The notes under the pieces were generated by a model. The model saw nothing but the letters and a program-made list of their open reading frames with translations. It had not been told where the DNA came from and searched no databases. From NCBI GenBank assembly GCA_900659855.1, contig CAACVI010000049.1:89564-153563 (forward strand): 64,000 nucleotides of DNA, written 5' to 3'. Shown in pieces: positions 34,889-42,500 of the stretch (within the stretch, counting starts at the first letter, position 1; each line of letters opens with the position of its first letter). Source of the stretch: Candidatus Desulfarcum epimagneticum (lineage in GTDB: Bacteria; Desulfobacterota; Desulfobacteria; Desulfobacterales; CR-1). Position numbers and translations under genes: made by a program.

Positions 34889-34940
34889 CTTGATTTTTTG
34901 CGTCAGGCGGGTTAGTGATCTGAAAAGAATGGAATTTTTC
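34889..34940. repeat. Direct repeat R3, copy 1
   Basis: CTTGATTTTTTGCGTCAGGC followed by GGTTAGTGATCTGAAAAGAA. The same 50 bases occur at 36757-36806 in front of the KilA-N fragment, with about five changes. It precedes the vapBC-like pair here. Confidence 0.75.
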
Positions 34941-34987
34941 CGGACGCCCGTAAGATCACCCGGATATGAATTTTAAGGAGGTCTGAT

Positions 34988-35203
34988 ATGCCCAGTATGG
35001 AAATTTTGAGACAAATCAGGAGAGCTTCGATGTCCGAACAGATTGAGATCATAGAATGTATACTCCATTCTCTCAGAACAAAAATTGAAATCGAACCCAG
35101 ACCCGCCCCGAAACCGTTCAAACCTTTCCAGGTTCGGAAATTTGGTTTAGGAGAGGAAATTCATGCCGAACGTGATGAGATGTATTCCGAGAGAGGCTTG
35201 TAA
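34988..35203 (+). CDS. Antitoxin-like small protein (VapB position)
   Basis: The 71 residues begin MPSMEILRQIRRASMSEQIE, have an amphipathic N-terminal half and a charged tail (GLGEEIHAERDEMYSERGL). This resembles short antitoxins that precede PIN toxins. TTTTAAGGAGGTCTGAT gives a strong ribosome site. The PIN gene begins two bases after its stop, so the two are co-translated. No DNA-binding motif is certain. Confidence 0.7.
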   Translation: MPSMEILRQIRRASMSEQIEIIECILHSLRTKIEIEPRPAPKPFKPFQVRKFGLGEEIHAERDEMYSERGL

Positions 35204-35205
35204 AA

Positions 35206-35646
35206 ATGTTCGCAATCGATACAAATCTGCTGGTCTATGCCCATAACGCAGACTCTGACTTTAATGAAAAAGCGGTGGCTTTTTTGGAAAGAGTTCTGAA
35301 TGAGAGAGATGAGGACGGCAAGTTGGGGATTTGCATTCCCGCGCAGGTTCTGACTGAATTCATAAATGTCATCACCCGGCATAATGTGCGAAGTCCTCTT
35401 CCTCTTTCGCAGGCGATCATTGTTGTTCAGGATTACCTCAATACAGGTGTGTCAATAATCACCCAGAAAGAAAGTCAGATATATACATTTTTGGACCAAC
35501 TGTCTTCCGTGACAACCCGGAAGAACATTTTTGACATCGCGTTGATTGCGACGCTTAGAGATAACGGTGTCAGGGGAATTTATACCGTCAATGTTTCCGA
35601 TTTCAAGGGGTTTGATTTTTTGGAAGTTGTAAATCCTTTGGAATAA
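35206..35646 (+). CDS. PIN-domain ribonuclease toxin, VapC-like
   Basis: The 146 residues carry the PIN acidic set: Asp5 in FAIDTNLLVYAHN, a Glu in VLTEFINVI, and Asp in IFDIALIATLRDNG and VNVSDFKGF. An intact Mg-dependent RNase of a vapBC module is likely. Its last 30 bases and the following 31 bases are duplicated exactly at 43026-43086, showing recombination in this region. Confidence 0.8.
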   Translation: MFAIDTNLLVYAHNADSDFNEKAVAFLERVLNERDEDGKLGICIPAQVLTEFINVITRHNVRSPLPLSQAIIVVQDYLNTGVSIITQKESQIYTFLDQLSSVTTRKNIFDIALIATLRDNGVRGIYTVNVSDFKGFDFLEVVNPLE

Positions 35647-35677
35647 AAAGTTTTATTCGCCTGTCCCTATTTTTTCT
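35617..35677. repeat. 61-bp exact direct repeat (vapC 3' end), copy 1
   Basis: Covers the end of the vapC gene and TTTTATTCGCCTGTCCCTAT. Copy 2 is at 43026-43086, directly after a GGGGACAGGCCAATAATGC motif. The CCTGTCCC part is a degenerate reverse form of that motif, so this is probably a REP-associated transfer. Confidence 0.85.
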
Positions 35678-35689
35678 ATTTTTTCCCTC

Positions 35690-35739
35690 GGACCGGAAAA
35701 AGCTGTCGCTTTTTCCGGGCGGTGAGTTTTGCGTTAGCC
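35690..35739 (+). other. attC-like 3' half site
   Basis: A stem CCGGAAAAAGC / GCTTTTTCCGG with a short loop is followed by GGCGGTGAGTTTTGCGTTAGCC, written here as GGTGAGTTTTGCGTTAGCC. This matches the L'-R' side of an integron attC, with the GTT core at 35733. The matching left side (GGCTAAC...) is missing, so the site is truncated. The TIR gene starts 31 bases after the GTT, as a cassette gene would. Confidence 0.4.
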
Positions 35740-35763
35740 GGATCGGAAGCAGAGGAGAATGGG

Positions 35764-36540
35764 ATGCCGGAACTCGTGCTCAAGGGACTTGAACATGTTT
35801 ACGACGCGTTTGATGAGTATGAGCACCCAAACCACATCAGCCTTCGCGTAACTGGCCTGTCGGTGTCCGAAGCGATCACTCGTGGCCGGTCGCTTCTCCA
35901 AAGCATGGTCACTCGACAACGTCGGGAAGGCGGTTTCCTGTCGAGTGGAACGTTTTCAGCCGAGTTGACGCGTATTGAGGATTCGGAGGGGTACATACTC
36001 TACCAGGACCTGAAGCCTGTCAGAGAGGGCCTACGGTACTTCGGCGACGATCTGGAGGACTACCGCGATGCGGTAGCTGAGTTCGTCTTTCTAAGCTACT
36101 CGCACAGGGATGCGAGGTTTACCGAGCAGATCGCAAAGCAACTCGAGATTCGCGGCTTGCGGCTCTGGTTCGACCGCAATGACATCCAGACGGAGAGTTC
36201 TCTCTTACGTTTCGGCAACTCTGAAGATGAGGATTCCCGGCTATTGCGGGTTTTGGAGCACGCAATCGACCGGGCAAAGTGGCTTTTGCTCGTTGTCTCA
36301 AGCAATTCGATCGATAGCAAGTGGGTAAAAGCCGAAGTGGCCTTTTCAGTGCGTGAAGATGTTCCAATTGCGTGCTTGCTCCTTGAAAGGTCCAATATAG
36401 CCGCTGCGCCAGCTTGGGTGAGTGCGGCGGCATCGAATTCACACTGCTATGATTTCTCAGGGTGGGACCAAGGTGGTTCGTGGAACAGACCTTTAAAGAA
36501 ACTACTCGAAGATGTCTTCCGGTATCGTGGCCATGACTGA
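35764..36540 (+). CDS. TIR-domain protein
   Basis: The start ATG follows GAGGAG by six bases; a GTG further upstream is less likely. Residues 1-105 are an unassigned N-terminal domain. Residues about 107-258 form a TIR-like domain: FVFLSYSHRDARF, LRLWFDRNDI, and WVKAEVAF with Glu191 in the WxxxE position of the NADase site. It is alone, without a recognisable Thoeris, CBASS or Pycsar partner. A role in NAD-depleting defence is inferred. Codon use and base composition differ from the flanking AT-rich genes. Confidence 0.75.
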   Translation: MPELVLKGLEHVYDAFDEYEHPNHISLRVTGLSVSEAITRGRSLLQSMVTRQRREGGFLSSGTFSAELTRIEDSEGYILYQDLKPVREGLRYFGDDLEDYRDAVAEFVFLSYSHRDARFTEQIAKQLEIRGLRLWFDRNDIQTESSLLRFGNSEDEDSRLLRVLEHAIDRAKWLLLVVSSNSIDSKWVKAEVAFSVREDVPIACLLLERSNIAAAPAWVSAAASNSHCYDFSGWDQGGSWNRPLKKLLEDVFRYRGHD

Positions 36541-36840
36541 CGAGAGAACAACGGTGTCCGGGTTTTAGTCATGGCCTTTGATTTTTCTTCGCGGATAAGG
36601 AAACTATGGGGACAGGCGGAAAGTGCCTTTGCTCCCTGTCAAGTGATCCGTTTTTCGATTGAATTGAGAAGGAATAAAACAGGTTGGGTTGCGCTTCGCT
36701 TAACCCAACCTGCGGCGATTAAGCCTTAAACCGGCCTTTGATCAATGGAAGTTCCTCTTGATTTTTTATGTCAGACTGGTTAGTGATCTGAAAAGAATGG
36801 AATTTTATTCAGGTGGACCAAGCCGGTATGGAGCGACCCG
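36541..36840. other. Intergenic stretch with hairpin and R3 copy 2
   Basis: No gene. It holds a GGGGACAGGC trace at 36606, a perfect hairpin CAGGTTGGGTT / AACCCAACCTG (36680-36712, loop GCGCTTCGCTT) of a type widespread as a REP-like element in proteobacteria, and direct repeat R3 copy 2 (36757-36806). Confidence 0.7.
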
Positions 36841-37248
36841 ATGAGAAAAACAACAAAAATTGAAGTCATGAGCCGGGACGTGATGATCAGGATGGTTAAC
36901 CGGGAAGGCTATATCTGCGTCACTGATATCGCCAGATATAAGAATAGTGACGATCCTCGTTTCGTTATTCAGAATTTGATGAAAACCCGCGCCACAGTTA
37001 AATTTCTGGGTATTTGGGAAATTATCAATAACGAAGATTTTAACCGTGTCGAATTCGACACGGTTAAAAATGAGGCTGGCAGCAACGCTTTTGTTCTTAC
37101 CCCGGCAAAGTGGATAAAACTTACGAAAGCAATTGGAATTTTTTTAAAAGCGGGGAGATATGGCGGAACCAAAAATACAAATGGGCCGAAAGGTCGTTCT
37201 CAATCCATTGTTCAACCAAACGTTCGACAGGCAAATTTTCCCACATAA
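36841..37248 (+). pseudogene. KilA-N domain protein, truncated
   Basis: The first 107 residues are a clear KilA-N DNA-binding domain: INREGYICVTDIA-like (here VNREGYICVTDIARYKN), NRVEFDTVKNEAG, FVLTPAKWI and AGRYGGT. After AGRYGGT the usual C-terminal half is lost and unrelated residues run to a stop. A 16-bp inverted repeat (GACAGGCAAATTTTC / GAAAAATTTGCCTGTC) spans the break at 37226-37290. It is probably phage-derived and non-functional. Confidence 0.7.
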
Positions 37249-37347
37249 TCAAACGCTACCGCGTCCGTTATGCAGAAAAATTTGCCTGTCAACTCGCGCA
37301 TTGGATGAATAGCGTTCCATACAAATTTCCGAGTCGATATGACAATG

Positions 37348-37512
37348 TTGACAGCATCGTAAAAAATCCGATCTACTGTGTTGCAGCGCTTATTTTTAAT
37401 TGAGGCATACTACATGTATTGCCTCAATTAAAAATAACCACTACGCCTTGTGCTTAAATTTTAGCATACGGAATTTTTAACTTAGCCATCCCAAGCTTTT
37501 TTATGAGTTTAT
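37348..37512. repeat. Dispersed palindromic element, copy in reverse orientation
   Basis: Begins TTGACAGCATCGTAAAAAAT, has the AATTGAGGCATACTACATGT centre with its complement, and ends with GAGTTTATC, the complement of the GATAAACTC end. It has a longer right part, with GCTTAAATTTTAGCATACGG as in the short copy near 33340. It directly abuts R2 copy 2. Confidence 0.88.
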
Positions 37513-37513
37513 C

Positions 37514-37820
37514 GGTATCAACAGGCGGGATAAAGATATAGGACTGGGATTGAGATGGAATCACCCATTCAGGGGATATTTTGTTTTTTTTGGGTTTTTG
37601 CGACGCGCGCCAAAAATATCTTGCCAAAAATCCCGCCCCCGGCGCTATGATAAGCGGATGGCAAGGGCGTCGGCCGAATGCTGTTGAATTCAAAACTGAT
37701 TGAATATAAAGGGGACAGGCCGGGGGGGATTCATGGCGTTGAGTGCCTGTCGCTGAGTGGAAGCCGACACTTTTCTATTGACCGCCAAATCCGATAAAAA
37801 GCGTTCGATGTCCCGGACGC
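37514..37820. repeat. Direct repeat R2 copy 2 and featureless spacer
   Basis: 37514-37611 repeats 34624-34721. The rest contains AATATAAAGGGGACAGGC (37703-37720), again a partial REP-like motif, and no gene I can support. Confidence 0.7.
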
Positions 37821-37994
37821 CTAGCTCACGAGGATGAGTCCGGCCACCAAAAAAATGAATATAGCGTCGTATCCATTGGCAATAGGTCTGCTCAGCGCCA
37901 CACGCATAAAGAAATGATGGTAACGCATCACTTGAAGAATCTGATCCATCAATTTTAGTTTTGGATCAGGACGAAATTTTGCTTGTTTTTCCAT
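37821..37994 (-). pseudogene. 5' remnant of integron integrase (intI)
   Basis: From ATG 37994 the minus frame reads MEKQAKFRPDPKLKLMDQIL then QVMRYHH. This is the characteristic opening of delta/gamma-proteobacterial integron integrases (RPDPKLKLMDQVRxVLRYHH). After about 30 residues the similarity stops and an unrelated hydrophobic tail runs to the stop, so the tyrosine-recombinase catalytic part is gone. It is divergent from the cassette genes beginning at 38.1 kb, the canonical intI/attI/cassette orientation. Confidence 0.7.
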
Positions 37995-38081
37995 ATTGCA
38001 CGGCCTAATGTCACAATATACAGGAAAAAAATGTTTTTTTATATGTGAAAAATTTTTCCACATTTTATTCTTTAATATAAA

Positions 38082-38133
38082 GTTAAGTGGAAAATAGACC
38101 TGTTTGACATATGTCTATTACTGTCGATATCAT
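38082..38133 (+). promoter_or_regulatory. Candidate attI crossover (GTTAAGT) and cassette promoter
   Basis: GTTAAGT at 38082-38088 fits the recombination core GTTRRRY and lies between the intI stub and the first cassette gene, where attI should be. TTGACA (38104-38109) and TATCAT (38128-38133) with an 18-base spacer form a plausible promoter reading into the cassettes. A perfect hairpin GATAAGTGGAGCGC / GCGCTCCACTTATC (38158-38193) follows. Confidence 0.4.
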
Positions 38134-38215
38134 GGAATTTTTTTATTTATCAACATTGATAAGTGGAGCGCAAAAAACCGCGCTCCACTTATCGAGCCGA
38201 GCTGAAGGGAATAAT

Positions 38216-38725
38216 ATGCTGAGTGCGAATACTAGAGTAAATATTAGCTTTGCCTTGGCTATAGTCTTGGGTTGCCTTATAGGTTGGGAGATAGCTTTCT
38301 TTAAAGAGTTCAAATTTTATAAGTTGATAAACATTACTGGCTTATTTTATGATCTTATTGCTGTTGTATTGCTTTCTTATACTTTTTTCCTAAAGGATAG
38401 CGTAAAAGCTCAAATCGCTCATTTTATTGCTTTAATTTTTCTTATTTTTTCTTCAACTTTACCTGCAGCAATTTCCGGTGGTATGTATTTGGCCAGCCTA
38501 TTTGGTGGTGGTAATATCGAAGGATTAAAAAGCTTTATTTATTTCTTCGTAGCAGTCAGTATCGTTCCTTCAACACGAATATATACAAGCCCCGTGCTGG
38601 AACCTGTGAGTAGTAAATCTTATGAACCTACAAAAAGGTTACAAATATTGGGTAGCGTATTGTTGTTTATGGGTTTCGCTTTTCAAATAATTGCTGCACT
38701 CGCTGATTTTTTCGAGAATGCTTAG
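38216..38725 (+). CDS. Four-helix membrane protein in cassette position, unknown
   Basis: Starts at MLSANTRVNI, with AAGGGA five bases upstream. An in-frame ATG at 38111 would run through a perfect hairpin and is less likely. The 169 residues contain four hydrophobic segments (for example ISFALAIVLGCLIGW and IAHFIALIFLIFSSTL). It is strongly AT-rich compared with the core. An attC-like site begins six bases after the stop, so I interpret it as the first gene cassette. No family recognised. Confidence 0.65.
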   Translation: MLSANTRVNISFALAIVLGCLIGWEIAFFKEFKFYKLINITGLFYDLIAVVLLSYTFFLKDSVKAQIAHFIALIFLIFSSTLPAAISGGMYLASLFGGGNIEGLKSFIYFFVAVSIVPSTRIYTSPVLEPVSSKSYEPTKRLQILGSVLLFMGFAFQIIAALADFFENA

Positions 38726-38730
38726 AAAAC

Positions 38731-38796
38731 AGCTAACCCGCTAATCAACCGGATTTGACAAAAAGCTCGTCAAACCGGCTATCAGCACCGTTATAT
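38731..38796 (+). other. attC-like recombination site
   Basis: The 66 bases run from AGCTAAC (R'') to GTTATAT (R'). In between, CCGG(A)TTTGAC pairs with GTCAAACCGG leaving one extrahelical base, and GCTAAT pairs with ATCAGC around a mismatch. AAC/GTT cores, imperfect stems with a bulged base and location right after one gene and 14 bases before the next ATG are attC traits. Confidence 0.6.
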
Positions 38797-38803
38797 TTTC
38801 AAT

Positions 38804-40342
38804 TTGAACAATGAATTAATCCATATGTTTAATAGTCTCCCAAATAGAAGTGAGAGATCATATCTAAAATCAGTATTCAAACAGTATCCACTTGAATCAA
38901 TTCTTTGGGGGCTCTGGCAATTTAAAGATGAGTTGAATTCAATTGAAATAGCCTACACTACGACTATCGCAATTGAGTTTTCTAAACCGGGCCAATATTG
39001 TCACATAATCAAACCTTTAGATAAATCAATTTTGTTAAAGCTAGTTAACTTGGCAACTAATTTTTGTTTGAACAATGGTGAATCAGGTGAGAAATTCTCA
39101 AGAGAAACAAATGATATTTTTTACAAAATATTTAATTTAATGGCTAATCAGTTGAGTGTGTCCTATCGCTCTCATGGAGATTACTCTCGAGCACTACTTC
39201 TGTATGAAATCATTCCAAATGAAATTGAAAACAATAAATTTGAACACTCTTTGTCAGAAGAATTTATAAAAGATAAAGGATATTCAATTAATGAGTATTT
39301 ACAAGTTTGTTTTTTAACACTTGCTGCTATTCACGGTAGCGGAAAGTTTGCAGATGACTATTTAGAAAAAGCACTAACAGTTACTCAATCTCCTTCTTTT
39401 GAAACAATGAATAAAATCTTGTTTGATATTTCAGCATCTGCAGTTCATTACCGCAGAGAGAGGAAAAGGTTAAACACCTTAGATTCATTTAAATACCAAC
39501 CTATTCTGATGTATCCACTCATAAAACCGTGGTCACATATTCCAATGAATACAAAAGGAAAACGATATCTTTCCCCCTTACCTAACTTAATTGCTCATAA
39601 AGCACATATGGGTATCTATCATCATTTTTTATCAAAATATAAAACCAAATTTACAAGATTTTTTGGGAAAGAAATATTTGAAAGATATGTTTGCAGAGCA
39701 TTGGAATGTTGTTGTCATAAAGACGAAATCAAAGATGAAGACACTATAAAAACAGACTATAAAATTCCAGAGGGAGTTAAGATTCCAGACTTTTTGTTTA
39801 TCAAAGACAACAGGGGTATTATTGTCGAATGCAAAGCAGCTATACTGCCCTTAGGTGTTTACACAAAAGGCAGTATGATTGATTTTAAAACTACTGTTAA
39901 CAAAATATATAAAGGAGTTTGCCAAACTGCTAGTTTTGAACAACATGCTTTAAATAATTCGCTTTATAACGTTAAAGAGTGGATTTGTCTTATTATAACT
40001 TATGAGCCACTGTGGGGAGTTAATTCGGGTATTTTATCTGAAATTTTAATTACAGATTTTAAAGACGAAGATGAAGCTCTCAAATTTAGGGATGGATTTG
40101 ATAAGGTTCTAATATTATCGGTATCCCAGCTAGACATCATACAAACACATACTTCTGAAACAAACTCACTATATTCTATCCTTAAGAAAATTAAAAGCGG
40201 TGATTTTAACGATGTAATCAATAACCTTGTCGATAAAACTGGAAGAACCTTTAAAGACTCTTATTTAGCAGAATACACAGAACAAATAACAAATAGTCTC
40301 GTGCCAGAAACAAATGTCCGTAAACAGGCTAAGTTGCTGTAG
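38804..40342 (+). CDS. Cassette-encoded protein with PD-(D/E)XK nuclease-like motif
   Basis: The 512-residue protein is strongly AT-rich and has no recognised family name. In the C-terminal half IPDFLFIKDNRGIIVECKA gives Asp329, Glu342 and Lys344, the D...ExK pattern of PD-(D/E)XK nucleases. The region before it is helical. The ATG lies 14 bases after the GTT-containing end of the attC-like site, so it is probably the second cassette, with its own attC lost: a GACAGGTCAATAATGC motif follows 13 bases after the stop. A restriction or anti-phage role is a guess. Confidence 0.6.
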   Translation: MNNELIHMFNSLPNRSERSYLKSVFKQYPLESILWGLWQFKDELNSIEIAYTTTIAIEFSKPGQYCHIIKPLDKSILLKLVNLATNFCLNNGESGEKFSRETNDIFYKIFNLMANQLSVSYRSHGDYSRALLLYEIIPNEIENNKFEHSLSEEFIKDKGYSINEYLQVCFLTLAAIHGSGKFADDYLEKALTVTQSPSFETMNKILFDISASAVHYRRERKRLNTLDSFKYQPILMYPLIKPWSHIPMNTKGKRYLSPLPNLIAHKAHMGIYHHFLSKYKTKFTRFFGKEIFERYVCRALECCCHKDEIKDEDTIKTDYKIPEGVKIPDFLFIKDNRGIIVECKAAILPLGVYTKGSMIDFKTTVNKIYKGVCQTASFEQHALNNSLYNVKEWICLIITYEPLWGVNSGILSEILITDFKDEDEALKFRDGFDKVLILSVSQLDIIQTHTSETNSLYSILKKIKSGDFNDVINNLVDKTGRTFKDSYLAEYTEQITNSLVPETNVRKQAKLL

Positions 40343-40354
40343 CAGCAAAAGGAC

Positions 40355-40379
40355 AAAAAGGAGACAGGTCAATAATGCT
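40355..40379 (+). repeat. REP-like motif GAGACAGGTCAATAATGC
   Basis: Reads AAAAGGAGACAGGTCAATAA then TGCT. It lies exactly between the end of the cassette gene and the truncated YhcG gene, so it marks a rearrangement junction. Confidence 0.7.
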
Positions 40380-40387
40380 ATAAATTG

Positions 40388-40917
40388 GCTGAAAAAGGGC
40401 ATCTCCCGGAATCATCAACAGATATTGTCAAAGACCCCTATGTGTTGAATTTCTTCATTTCCCGGGGCATAAACAATATTCTGAAAAAGATTTGGAAAGC
40501 CGGTTGGTGGAAAAGCTGGGACACTTTCTCCTTGAGCTTGGAAAAGGTTTTGCCTTTATCGGACAGCAATACCGCATAACCCTCAATAATACTCATTTTT
40601 ATGTGGACCTTGTTTTTTATCACCACATTTTGAAATGCTTTGTCCTGATTGATTTAAAACGGGGCAAAGCGGATCACCATGATGTCGGACAGATGAATCT
40701 CTACCTCAACTATTTTAAAAACGAGGAAAATACCCAGGGAGACGGAGCCCCCATAGGAATTGTTCTCGCCGCAGAGAAAGATGAAATACTGGTGGAGTAT
40801 GCCACAGGAAGCATTTCCAACCCATTGTTTGCTTCCAAATACCAGATATATCTTCCGAAAAAAGAGTCGCTCGAACAGGAATTGAGACTTTTATTGGAGG
40901 AGAATGAAAACAACTGA
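40388..40917 (+). pseudogene. YhcG/DUF1016 nuclease, 5'-truncated and frameshifted
   Basis: One frame reads AEKGHLPESSTDIVKDPYVL. About 40451-40465 the similarity moves to the +2 frame, PGHKQYSEKDLESRLVEKL, and continues to the end with LLELGKGFAFIGQQYRI, FYVDLVFYHHILKCFVLIDL and KYQIYLPKKESLEQEL. These are the C-terminal PDDEXK domain of the YhcG/DUF1016 family. The N-terminal half (about 170 residues) is missing and a frameshift splits the rest, so it should be inactive. Confidence 0.75.
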
Positions 40918-40946
40918 CAACCCTAAAAGAAACAGGAGATAAAAAA

Positions 40947-41510
40947 ATGACAGACATTTCAACAATCACACTCTACAGCGGCGGCCACAAGGGAACGGAG
41001 GCGGAATTCGGCAGACTCGCCGAGGCATGGCGCATGAAAGAGGTGAATTTTTCATTTGAAGGACACAAAACCGAGCGCGACCGGGGCCTCCGGAAACTGA
41101 GCCCGGAAGAGCTGCAAAAGGGCGATGTCAGCATGGAAATTGTGTCCATGCGGATGAAACGCGCTTACTCCCGGGCGGACAAAATCCGCAAAGTCATCCA
41201 GTCCATTTTTCACATGGTCAATAGCGGCTACCATGTCATTGCGGTGGGCTGGATACAGTCGGACAACACCGTCAAGGGAGGAACCGGCTGGGGGGTGGAA
41301 TTGGCAAAACTATTTAACCGGCCCCTGAACGTCTATGATCAGGACCGAAAAAGGTGGTTTTCCTGGGAGGACAGCCAGTGGGTTGAGAAAACGCCGCTGA
41401 TCATCTCAGATACGTTTGCCGGCACTGGCACCCGCAACCTTTCCGATGACGGCCGGCAGGCCCTCCGGGATCTTTTCATTAGTTCCTTCGGCCCGGAGGA
41501 GAAAAAATAA
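40947..41510 (+). CDS. SLOG-fold (YpsA/DprA-like) nucleotide-binding protein
   Basis: The 187 residues begin with TITLYSGGHKGTEAEFGRLA, the glycine-rich entry of the SLOG superfamily. HVIAVGWIQSDNTVKGGTGW gives the second strand-loop with a GGTGWGVELA helix, and WFSWEDSQW and SDTFAGTGTRN follow. Such proteins bind nucleotides or NAD-derived signals, often next to TA or defence genes. It is GC-rich like the core and has AGGAGATAAAAAA before the ATG. Specific function unknown. Confidence 0.65.
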   Translation: MTDISTITLYSGGHKGTEAEFGRLAEAWRMKEVNFSFEGHKTERDRGLRKLSPEELQKGDVSMEIVSMRMKRAYSRADKIRKVIQSIFHMVNSGYHVIAVGWIQSDNTVKGGTGWGVELAKLFNRPLNVYDQDRKRWFSWEDSQWVEKTPLIISDTFAGTGTRNLSDDGRQALRDLFISSFGPEEKK

Positions 41511-41511
41511 T

Positions 41512-41619
41512 GTAAGCGTTCGCAGGGCGCCGTATCTGCTGCGTTACCGGGCCTTTGAAGAACAAGAATACGTCCGCAGACCCGGCGCCTTGCATATCCG
41601 ACGCCCTGTAAACACTTAC
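41512..41619. repeat. Short element with imperfect terminal inverted repeats
   Basis: GTAAGCGTTCGCAGGGCG at the left and CGCCCTGTAAACACTTAC at the right match at 15 of 18 inverted positions. 108 bases, non-coding, immediately after the SLOG gene. Related half-sites GTAAGTGTTCACGGGG and GTAAGCGTTTACGAGG lie near 63510 and 63561. Confidence 0.5.
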
Positions 41620-41666
41620 AAAAGTATGCCTGAACTCTACTGACTAAAAAGGATTAAAAAGAGACG

Positions 41667-41690
41667 AAAAAGGGGACAGGCCCAATAATA
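41667..41690 (+). repeat. REP-like motif AGGGGACAGGCCCAATAAT
   Basis: Copy of the GGGGACAGGCCAATAAT family preceding the yefM-yoeB pair. The rest of the 41620-41794 gap has no gene. Confidence 0.7.
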
Positions 41691-41794
41691 TTAATTGGCC
41701 GATGCCGGGGAAACGGTTCAGATTGAGGAGACAGGGCATGCCCTGTCTCTACGCCAAAGAACGTATTGGGGTTGGAAGGTAAACGGATAATGCC

Positions 41795-42076
41795 TTAATA
41801 GTGATATCGGGCTTGCAGAAATTCTACCGTATCCTTTTTAACCAGATATACAATTCGATGTTCCTGAGTTAATCGGCGCGACCAACAACCGGAGCCCAAG
41901 TATTTAAGCGGCTCGGGCTTTCCAATTCCGCGAAACGGATCTCGCATGACCGCCTCCACAATTTCCAGCTCCTTTAAAGCGGTTTTTCTGTTTGTTTTGA
42001 CCCAATATTTCAAATCTTCCCGGAATTCCGGATGGAATACGGAATTCTTTGATCTTTCAGATTTTCCCCGTTTCAA
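41795..42076 (-). CDS. Txe/YoeB-family mRNA endonuclease toxin
   Basis: The 93 residues include GIGKPEPLKYL, CWSRRLTQEHRIVYLV and the C-terminal ARYHY, all hallmarks of YoeB. The conserved Glu (KPEP), Arg (WSRR), and His-Tyr end (YHY) of the RNase site are present, so it looks intact. It overlaps the antitoxin stop by four bases, the standard yefM-yoeB arrangement with antitoxin first. Confidence 0.88.
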   Translation of the reverse strand: MKRGKSERSKNSVFHPEFREDLKYWVKTNRKTALKELEIVEAVMRDPFRGIGKPEPLKYLGSGCWSRRLTQEHRIVYLVKKDTVEFLQARYHY

Positions 42077-42354
42077 TCCTTTTCGACCCCAATCTCGGAT
42101 TTCAAATCTTGAATGTCCATCGGTCGCTCTGTGTCGGAAAGAGCCCGTTTCAAAGCGGTTAAAAGTCTTGCGGCATTTTTAGGGGAACGAAGCAAGTGGG
42201 CGGTTTCAAACAAACCGTCAAGTTCTGAAGCTGAAATGAATGCGATATCTTCTTTGCCCTTCCTTTTTATGATAACGGTTTCCTGATTGTCGGACACCTC
42301 GTCAAAAAGTCGGCCAAGGTTCGCCCTTGCGTGTGTATAGGTAGTTTGAATCAT
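42073..42354 (-). CDS. YefM/Phd-family antitoxin
   Basis: Starts at MIQTTYTHARANLGRLFDEV, the Phd/YefM DNA-binding opening, with a Lys-Gly strand (IIKRKGKEDIAFISASELDG) and an acidic C-terminal tail that wraps the toxin. 93 residues. An in-frame codon 14 residues earlier lacks homology. It probably autoregulates the pair with YoeB. Confidence 0.87.
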   Translation of the reverse strand: MIQTTYTHARANLGRLFDEVSDNQETVIIKRKGKEDIAFISASELDGLFETAHLLRSPKNAARLLTALKRALSDTERPMDIQDLKSEIGVEKD

Positions 42355-42462
42355 GACGTTATCTCTCTTGTTGGTTTCTAATGGGCTTTCAAACAAATAT
42401 ACCGCGTCTTTGTTCCTTCGTCAACCCCTGTCTCACGCCGCGCCTGTGATTCACGAAAACGG

Positions 42463-42489
42463 AAAAAAAGGGGACAGTCCAATAATGCT
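42463..42489 (+). repeat. REP-like motif GGGGACAGTCCAATAATGC
   Basis: AAAAAAAGGGGACAGTCCAA then TAATGCTTGA, at the 3' end of the phd-like gene. It continues the series of motif copies spaced through this accessory stretch. Confidence 0.75.
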
Positions 42490-42500
42490 TGATAGCGCTA

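Noticed and set aside
37821..38063. An intact 80-residue protein at the intI position
   Set aside because: Only about 30 residues match integron integrases; the rest is an unrelated tail, so I treat it as a truncated pseudogene starting at 37994.
38158..38193. Perfect hairpin as another attC site
   Set aside because: It is a perfect stem without AAC/GTT core boxes or bulged bases; attC sites are imperfect.
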